A stretch of 50,043 nt of DNA, taken from the NCBI GenBank assembly GCA_019695175.1, contig JAIBAM010000018.1, positions 1 through 50,043 of the forward strand. The letters run 5' to 3'. The position numbers and the translations under genes are program-made. The notes beneath the pieces are model-generated. The model saw only the letters and a program-made list of their open reading frames with translations, did not search any database and had not been told where the DNA came from. The stretch is from Bdellovibrionales bacterium (GTDB lineage: Bacteria > Bdellovibrionota > Bdellovibrionia > Bdellovibrionales > UBA1609). Every line of letters starts with the position of its first letter. The first letter of the stretch is position 1. This document shows positions 44,816-50,043 of this stretch, piece by piece.

Positions 44816-46903
44816 TTATTTTTTCTCTTTCACGTCACCACGAGCAAAAATACTTGCTACGTAATGAAGCACATCCGTCGCAGAAATTTCATCGTATCCG
44901 AACTCTTTAATCAAACGTGTTTTAACAATATCAATTTTTTCTTGAGTGTCCTTGTCCACAACCGAGGATACAAGAGAGGTGAGCTTTATCGTGTCTTTTT
45001 GATCTTCAAAAAGTTTAAGTTCTAAAGCTTTTTGAAGCCTCTCATTGGTTTTGTAATCAAACCGTTTTCCTTCAAGAGATAAAGCTCCAATGTAATTCAT
45101 AATTTCCCTGCGAAAATCATCTTTTCGAGATTCAGGGATTTCTATCTTGTCTTCGATGGAACGCATGAGTCTTTCATCTGGCTCTTCGTCACGACCGGTA
45201 AATTGGTTTCTTACTTTTTCTTTTTGTGTATAAGCCTTTACATTATCAATGTAATTTCCACAAAGCCTCTGTAACGCACCTTCATCCGCAGAAATGGCTC
45301 TTTGAACTTCGGCTTTAATTACTTCTTCGTATTCTTGCTTAACCACGCTGAGAAGCTCTTTATAGTCGCCACGAATTTCTTCGTTGGCAATTAATGAGTG
45401 GTGCTTGAGCCCGCCCTCAAGTTCGTTCAATACCATAAATGGATTCACAGAGCCTCGATTCATTTGTTGGGCGGTGACAATGGCATTGGAAATTTTATCT
45501 TGTATGTACCGGGGGGAGATCCCTTCTAACCCTTCTCTTTTGGCGTCTTTTCTAAGCTCTTTAATATTGTCTTCAGTATAATTAGGTAATGACTTACCAT
45601 CATAAAGTTTTAGTTTTTGCAATCGTGTGAGATTTGCTTTTTTAGGTTTTTCCAATCGAGACATAATAGCCCACATGGCTGCCATTTCAATAGTGTGGGG
45701 AGCTATACTCACTCCTCTGAGAATTCGACTGTTAAAATCCTTTTTATATATTTTGATTTCGTCTTTAAGCTTGGTGATATAGGGGATATCAATTTTGACC
45801 GTTCGATCTCTTAAAGCCTCCATAAATTCATTATCTTGAAGTTTTCGGTATTCGGGTTCGTTGGTGTGACCTATGATGACTTCATCAATATAGGTTTGAG
45901 CAAATTTTTTAGGTTTCACCCGGTGTTCTTGTGAAGCTCCGAGTAAATCGTACAAGAAAGCCACATCCAGTTTAAGGACCTCAACAAACTCGATCATTCC
46001 CCGGTTGGCTACGTTAAATTCCCCATCAAAATTAAAAGCTCTTGGATCTGAGTCAGATCCGTATTCTGCAATTTTGCGGTAGTTTAAATCACCGGTGAGT
46101 TCAGTACTATCTTGATTTTTTTCGTCCTTAGGTTGAAACGTTCCCACACCGATTCGATCCGACTCAGACAAAATAAGACGGCGCACTCTAACATGTTGTA
46201 AAACACGGTTGAGATCACCGCCGTATTTTTCCAAGAGCGATTTAAAAATGTAGCGACTGGGTGGACAGAGCTCCCCTTGAATATGAATGCGAAAGTCAGT
46301 TTTATTGCCTCGGTTGAGTTCGTCAATGATGGATTGGCGTATTTCCACTGGGATGAGGAGAAGGGGTTCTTCGTGCATAGGGCTTGGAAAAACGCGCACT
46401 CCTTTTCCAAAAACGTCCTCATGCTTACCATCTTCATCAATCCACTCAAAGGTGTAAAGGGCACCAGAATCTGAACGGGAATATCTTTCTAATCCTTGTT
46501 TGAGCAGTCTGCAGATGGTTGATTTGGCACTTCCTACAGGTCCGTGTAAGAGTATGACTCTTTTTTCAGTTCCATATCCTAAGGCTGCAGCCCTTAGAAC
46601 ATTGACTAATTTCATTAAAGGAAGGTCCGCACCAAAGACAGCGTCTTTGCCATCTTGATCCAAGTCATCGAAAAATTTATAATGGACTACTTGTTTTTTG
46701 ACATCGACGTACTCAACGGTGCCTTTCTCAGTAATCATATCAAACATTCTTTGAAAGGCGTTACGAGTGACTTTAGGATTTTCCCGAACCATATTTAGAT
46801 AATCAAAAAAAGACCCCACCCAATTTAGCTCATGAAAGCGGTTTGAGCCTTGTAAACTGGAAATTAGTTTTTCAAATTGATTTCGGTTGGAATCTGTCGC
46901 CAT
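44816..46903 (-). CDS. prkA: PrkA serine protein kinase / AAA+ protein
   Basis: 695 residues. The N-terminal AAA+ domain holds Walker A GPVGSAKS at 121-128 and a Walker B region near [13 protein letters not shown]. The C-terminal PrkA domain (from about 430) includes the [14 protein letters not shown] block. Family proteins phosphorylate or remodel targets during starvation or sporulation. An excellent SD (AAGGAGGACCC) precedes the ATG, and a promoter-like sequence lies about 80-110 bases upstream. First gene of the prkA-yeaH-spoVR operon. Confidence 0.96.
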   Translation of the reverse strand: MATDSNRNQFEKLISSLQGSNRFHELNWVGSFFDYLNMVRENPKVTRNAFQRMFDMITEKGTVEYVDVKKQVVHYKFFDDLDQDGKDAVFGADLPLMKLVNVLRAAALGYGTEKRVILLHGPVGSAKSTICRLLKQGLERYSRSDSGALYTFEWIDEDGKHEDVFGKGVRVFPSPMHEEPLLLIPVEIRQSIIDELNRGNKTDFRIHIQGELCPPSRYIFKSLLEKYGGDLNRVLQHVRVRRLILSESDRIGVGTFQPKDEKNQDSTELTGDLNYRKIAEYGSDSDPRAFNFDGEFNVANRGMIEFVEVLKLDVAFLYDLLGASQEHRVKPKKFAQTYIDEVIIGHTNEPEYRKLQDNEFMEALRDRTVKIDIPYITKLKDEIKIYKKDFNSRILRGVSIAPHTIEMAAMWAIMSRLEKPKKANLTRLQKLKLYDGKSLPNYTEDNIKELRKDAKREGLEGISPRYIQDKISNAIVTAQQMNRGSVNPFMVLNELEGGLKHHSLIANEEIRGDYKELLSVVKQEYEEVIKAEVQRAISADEGALQRLCGNYIDNVKAYTQKEKVRNQFTGRDEEPDERLMRSIEDKIEIPESRKDDFRREIMNYIGALSLEGKRFDYKTNERLQKALELKLFEDQKDTIKLTSLVSSVVDKDTQEKIDIVKTRLIKEFGYDEISATDVLHYVASIFARGDVKEKK

Positions 46904-46983
46904 GGGTCCTCCTTGGGGTGGGTAGTCTCAAACTACGACATCATTAATGGTATTAATGGGAAAAGGAACCAGAACCTAGCTTC

Positions 46984-47012
46984 ATTATGCCTAAACATCT
47001 GTTGACCAGCAA
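46984..47012 (-). promoter_or_regulatory. Candidate promoter of the prkA operon
   Basis: On the minus strand TTGCTG (-35; 47012-47007) and CATAAT (-10; 46989-46984) are separated by exactly 17 bases, about 80 bases ahead of the prkA start. The -10 matches the consensus at five of six positions, and the -35 only in TTG. Confidence 0.45.
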
Positions 47013-47121
47013 TCTAAGATAAATTTATTTCTAACTAAAATAAACTTGAAAGAGCTTTGCAGATGTCTATTCTTCACTTCAGGGTAAGACGTTCCAAATT
47101 GTGACACCTTCGTTTCAGAAT

Positions 47122-47748
47122 TCATCTCATGATCGGGAGGAAGGACTTTGGTGGATTTAATTGAAATAAGTTCTCTTGGTCCTCGACTTTGGGCTGGAAG
47201 TTCGTCACTTTAATCTGCACTTGGCTTTTTTCATGGTAGATTTCAAAGGACTTTCTAGAACCTCGTCTTTTCCATTTTATGAGAACTCCTAAAGTTTGAT
47301 TTTGACAATCGTTTACTTTTCCATGGGAGTCGTTTCTGCATTTCCATTGGGATGAGTCCAAATGTTTTTCAAAAAACACTAAATTTAATATTTGAGGATT
47401 TAGAGGTATGGGAAGAATGGGAAGCAAGGATTTTTCATTAGCTTCGCCGCGATAGTATTTCTTTTCATCAAAAAGTATATAGGTAAGTTGGGATAATTTA
47501 GGAGAAGTCATTACGAGACTTGCAATGGGTTGTCCGAGGGGAGAGGTCACATCCATTCGAAAACTTTCATTGAGCTTGGCGTTGACATCAAGACCCACAA
47601 CAGCAGACTTATGTGTTGCAATGTCTTTGATAAGGGCTTGAGCGTGCCAATAACCCTCGTCGGAGAGAGAGATATCTTTCTTTTGAGTGGTTTGACAGCC
47701 CTGTAAACTGAAAGATAGCGCCAATAAAACAAAGAAAAAACACTTCAT
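47122..47748 (-). CDS. LolB-like outer-membrane lipoprotein
   Basis: 208 residues with a lipoprotein signal, SFSLQGC, giving Cys18 as the lipidated residue. The mature part is beta-rich (LDVNAKLNESFRMDVTSPLG, LGVLIKWKRRGSRKSFEIY), with an order of strands like LolA/LolB or DUF4292 proteins, which hold lipid tails in a half-barrel. Similarity is structural in flavour, not a strong motif match. Its position directly after a TPR lipoprotein matches the tpr-lolB arrangement seen in many proteobacteria and supports the call. GGAG lies eight bases before the ATG. Confidence 0.6.
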   Translation of the reverse strand: MKCFFFVLLALSFSLQGCQTTQKKDISLSDEGYWHAQALIKDIATHKSAVVGLDVNAKLNESFRMDVTSPLGQPIASLVMTSPKLSQLTYILFDEKKYYRGEANEKSLLPILPIPLNPQILNLVFFEKHLDSSQWKCRNDSHGKVNDCQNQTLGVLIKWKRRGSRKSFEIYHEKSQVQIKVTNFQPKVEDQENLFQLNPPKSFLPIMR

Positions 47749-47823
47749 CCTGTTCGCTCCAATGTAGAATTACTAGAGTTGTAAGGATAAAAGAAAGTGG
47801 TAGGGGAAGATAGTCCCCATTTA

Positions 47824-49746
47824 TTATTTTAAGTCGTTGTCCTTAGTCACATCTTTAGAATTATCAGAGGCAGGCAATCGAGTTGTTGGTAAGAGCGGTA
47901 AACTTTGGTTTTGTGTGGCTAAAAGCTTGGTTTTGATTTTGGCTATTTTGTCTGCTTCTGATTCCAACTCGATGGCTTTTTGATACATGGTTTTGGCTTT
48001 ATTGATAAGTTGTTGTCTAAAATAAACATCACCCAAATGTTCGGCAATGATGGACTCATCTGGTTTGGCTTTAAAAGCTGTTTCCAAATATCTTGTGGCG
48101 ACTTCAATATTTCCCTTTTTATACAACACCCAACCCACAGTGTCTAAAATATAACCATCATCTGGTTTTAAAGTTAAAGCTCTACGAGCCAGCAACTCGG
48201 CTTCGTCCAACGAAACACTTTGCTCAGCATAAATGTAAGCCAGGAAGTTCATCGCTTGAATATGATCTTTTTCAATCTCGAGAACAGTTTTCATTTGATC
48301 AATGGCACGATCCATTTGACCTAATTTTTCTTCGATAGAACCTAAAAAAAAGTGCATTTGTGCATGTTGGGGGAATTTTTCTACGGCTTTATTTAACTGT
48401 TCTGCGGCCTTACTGTATTGTTTCATGTCATCGAGAAGTGAAGCTTGGTAAAGGTAAAATGAGGGATTATCGTCTCTTAAATGAATGGCTGAACTGATAA
48501 CCTCCAAAGCCTTTTCGTATTGGTTCCATGTTTTATAAATATGAGCCATGTGTATGACGGCATCAGAAAAATAAGTGCTTGAGGGAGGTACTTCCTTATA
48601 ATGAATCAGTGACAAATTTGGTTTTTTGATTTCTTCGTAAACAGCACCAAGGTAAAATCGAATTTTATCTAAAGTGGGAGCCTGACTTAAAATGTCTTCT
48701 AAACGATAAATGGCCTGTTCAAATTTTTCCTGTTTAATTAGAATCATGGCCATTTGAGCCCGAACACTCAAGTTGTCCCGTTCATTGTTTTCTAAAATTT
48801 CCATTTGAACATAAGCCCTATTGTAATCCTCTTTTTCCAGATAATGCTTGCTTAAGATTTTTGCGACTTCAGAATTAGGACCGAATTTATTTTGAAAAGA
48901 CTCTAGCAGCGCAACACTTTCTTTTTTTCGGTTTTGTTCCAAGAAAAGTTGATTTAGGGCAAGAAGAGCCTCTACAAAGTCCGGTTTAATTTTTAAGGAA
49001 TTCCCAAAAGATTTTTCTGCTTCTGCAAAATGGGGTTTTCCCAATTCGATTTGAATTCGCCCAATGTAGTAATAAGCTTTGTCTGCATTTTCTAAAGCAT
49101 TATTTTTGGTGATACGATGGAAGTATGCGATGGCTTCATTATATTTTTTTTGCTCAGCAAGTATAGCCCCAATGTATAAAAGACATTCAGAGTTTTCGGG
49201 ATGACGGCGTAGATGTTCCTGATATTGTTCAATGGCAGAGTCATACATTTTTAATGAGGTGTAAAGCCCCCCAAGAAGGTAACGTGCACTTTCTGAGTCT
49301 GGATCTATTTCAACGGCGCTTTGAGTTTGAGCAATGGCCTCACTGAACAGGCCCTGTCGGATATATTCAGCGGCCAAACGAGTCCTCACCGCCACGGATT
49401 TTGGATCATAGATAAGGGTCAACTTAAAAGCTTCGATGGCTTTATCAGATCGCCCTTCCAGACTCAGGGCTTCGCCCATAGTATAATGATAGTCGGCTTG
49501 GCTTTTTAAATACAATGGATTCAAAGTGGGGTCGCCGTTACCATCCACAAGGCTTGTGGGAGCTATGTTTTCAGAAACAGTGAAAAGACTTCCTTGTTTA
49601 TAACGTTGGGAGCTTTCTTCTTTTTTTGACATGAAAGCGCATCCACTCATAATGACAAGGTTTATGCTAAGTAGAATTTCATACCAGATTGGCTGAGGAA
49701 TGAAGTGCAGACGGTTTTTTATTTTGAGAAAGGGACCTAACTTCAT
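47824..49746 (-). CDS. TPR-repeat lipoprotein
   Basis: 640 residues. An N-terminal hydrophobic segment ends in VIMSGC (Cys36), a lipobox. About 14 tetratricopeptide repeats fill residues 85-615, for example ALSLEGRSDKAIEAFKLTL and YEKALEVISSAIHL, each with the usual small-residue and Tyr/Phe pattern. The tail is Thr/Lys/Asp-rich. Such proteins act as scaffolds for envelope complexes. It precedes the LolB-like gene by 75 bases on the same strand and is likely co-transcribed with it. The SD is modest (GAGG, 10 bases upstream). Confidence 0.9.
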   Translation of the reverse strand: MKLGPFLKIKNRLHFIPQPIWYEILLSINLVIMSGCAFMSKKEESSQRYKQGSLFTVSENIAPTSLVDGNGDPTLNPLYLKSQADYHYTMGEALSLEGRSDKAIEAFKLTLIYDPKSVAVRTRLAAEYIRQGLFSEAIAQTQSAVEIDPDSESARYLLGGLYTSLKMYDSAIEQYQEHLRRHPENSECLLYIGAILAEQKKYNEAIAYFHRITKNNALENADKAYYYIGRIQIELGKPHFAEAEKSFGNSLKIKPDFVEALLALNQLFLEQNRKKESVALLESFQNKFGPNSEVAKILSKHYLEKEDYNRAYVQMEILENNERDNLSVRAQMAMILIKQEKFEQAIYRLEDILSQAPTLDKIRFYLGAVYEEIKKPNLSLIHYKEVPPSSTYFSDAVIHMAHIYKTWNQYEKALEVISSAIHLRDDNPSFYLYQASLLDDMKQYSKAAEQLNKAVEKFPQHAQMHFFLGSIEEKLGQMDRAIDQMKTVLEIEKDHIQAMNFLAYIYAEQSVSLDEAELLARRALTLKPDDGYILDTVGWVLYKKGNIEVATRYLETAFKAKPDESIIAEHLGDVYFRQQLINKAKTMYQKAIELESEADKIAKIKTKLLATQNQSLPLLPTTRLPASDNSKDVTKDNDLK

Positions 49747-50043
49747 CCTGAACTTTCCTCTTTTGCAGGGTCTTTTCCGCCCTTCTTTTTTTAGAGATTA
49801 AACTGGTTTCGGATGGGATGACCTGGGTCTCAACGAGACCTTGGATAAGGAATCAAGGGTGGGTCCATGATACTGGTCCTACTGTGGGGGGTAAGGTCTA
49901 CTTCTCTCAAAGGGGCTTAAGTATTTTAATAAGTTCAGAAATGTGGAGTTCAGACCCTTGACAAGCCGTGGCGGGAGTGACTATCTTGCTGCAATAAACA
50001 TGCGGGGCTTCAGAGAAACTGCTAGAGCTAGAGGGAGGCTTTC
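49747..50043. other. Right-edge intergenic region
   Basis: About 300 bases without a gene. GGTCTC-AAC-GAGACC at 49826-49840 is a tight hairpin with partial extension on both sides. A strong promoter-like pair lies at 49958-49987 on the plus strand and points out of the window. The 56 bases after it are GC-richer than the surroundings. The TPR gene promoter should also be here. Confidence 0.5.
49958..49987 (+). promoter_or_regulatory. Strong promoter-like sequence pointing out of the window
   Basis: A consensus TTGACA (49958-49963) is followed after 18 bases by TATCTT (49982-49987). The spacer and downstream bases are rich in G and C, as in stable RNA promoters. No coding frame with an SD follows before the window ends, which would fit an rRNA or tRNA leader, but that is inference. 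Confidence 0.5.

Noticed and set aside
1-50043. CRISPR arrays, prophage modules or known defence systems
   Set aside because: No regularly spaced repeats with unique spacers, no cas, phage structural or integrase genes were seen on either strand.

Overview
The window reads as chromosome of a Gram-negative, AT-rich (roughly 40% GC by eye), respiring bacterium. Lipoprotein signals, secreted proteins with unusual domains, a caa3-type oxidase operon, a Flp/Tad-type prepilin cluster, TTG start codons and a PrkA-DUF444-SpoVR triad together suggest Bdellovibrionota or another former deltaproteobacterial lineage. That placement is inference; no rRNA gene lies inside the window.

Layout. 1-4.7 kb: surface and secreted proteins, namely a Calx-beta lipoprotein cut by the window edge, a beta-helix protein with three Cys modules, and an unknown exported protein. 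4.9-14.4 kb: housekeeping genes (response regulator, trxB, DUF2203-nadE, a DEDDh exonuclease, trmL, secA) followed by a zinc-ribbon protein and an exported coiled-coil protein. 14.5-21.3 kb: one long plus-strand respiratory operon, cytochrome c - SCO - coxB - coxA - coxC - coxD - ctaB - ctaA, which encodes a caa3 oxidase of the YSHPxV type together with copper delivery and haem A synthesis. 21.3-26.1 kb: maleylacetoacetate isomerase and a fumarylacetoacetase-like hydrolase (end of tyrosine/homogentisate breakdown), a receiver-histidine kinase, and a large Gly/Met-rich exported protein.

26.1-30.4 kb is a gene graveyard. It holds a truncated CsrA-like reading frame, an AraC-type regulator broken by a 16-bp tandem duplication and by an insertion resembling its own upstream DNA, a candidate structured RNA, one intact exported protein, and a heavily decayed IS1634-like transposase. 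Four short tandem duplications (16, 20, 25 and 28 bp) lie within about 3 kb, and three of them shift a reading frame. A piece of the same insertion sequence also lies near 3.55 kb.

30.4-37.1 kb: an amidohydrolase; a minus-strand Flp/Tad-like operon of four consecutive prepilin-type proteins (one only 57 residues), a CpaB-like protein and an unknown membrane protein; then glnA and a GcvH-like protein without its lipoyl lysine. 37.1-42.0 kb: two large paralogous exported proteins in tandem, both apparently starting with TTG. 42.1-46.9 kb: the prkA-DUF444-spoVR operon. 47.1-49.7 kb: a LolB-like lipoprotein and a TPR lipoprotein. At the right edge a strong plus-strand promoter-like sequence points out of the window, perhaps toward a stable RNA operon.

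Several start codons were moved from the longest reading frame on Shine-Dalgarno (SD) and family evidence: nadE, coxB, coxD, the GcvH-like gene, the CpaB-like gene, the first of the two paralogs and others. Product names rest on motif recognition by eye; no database search was possible.
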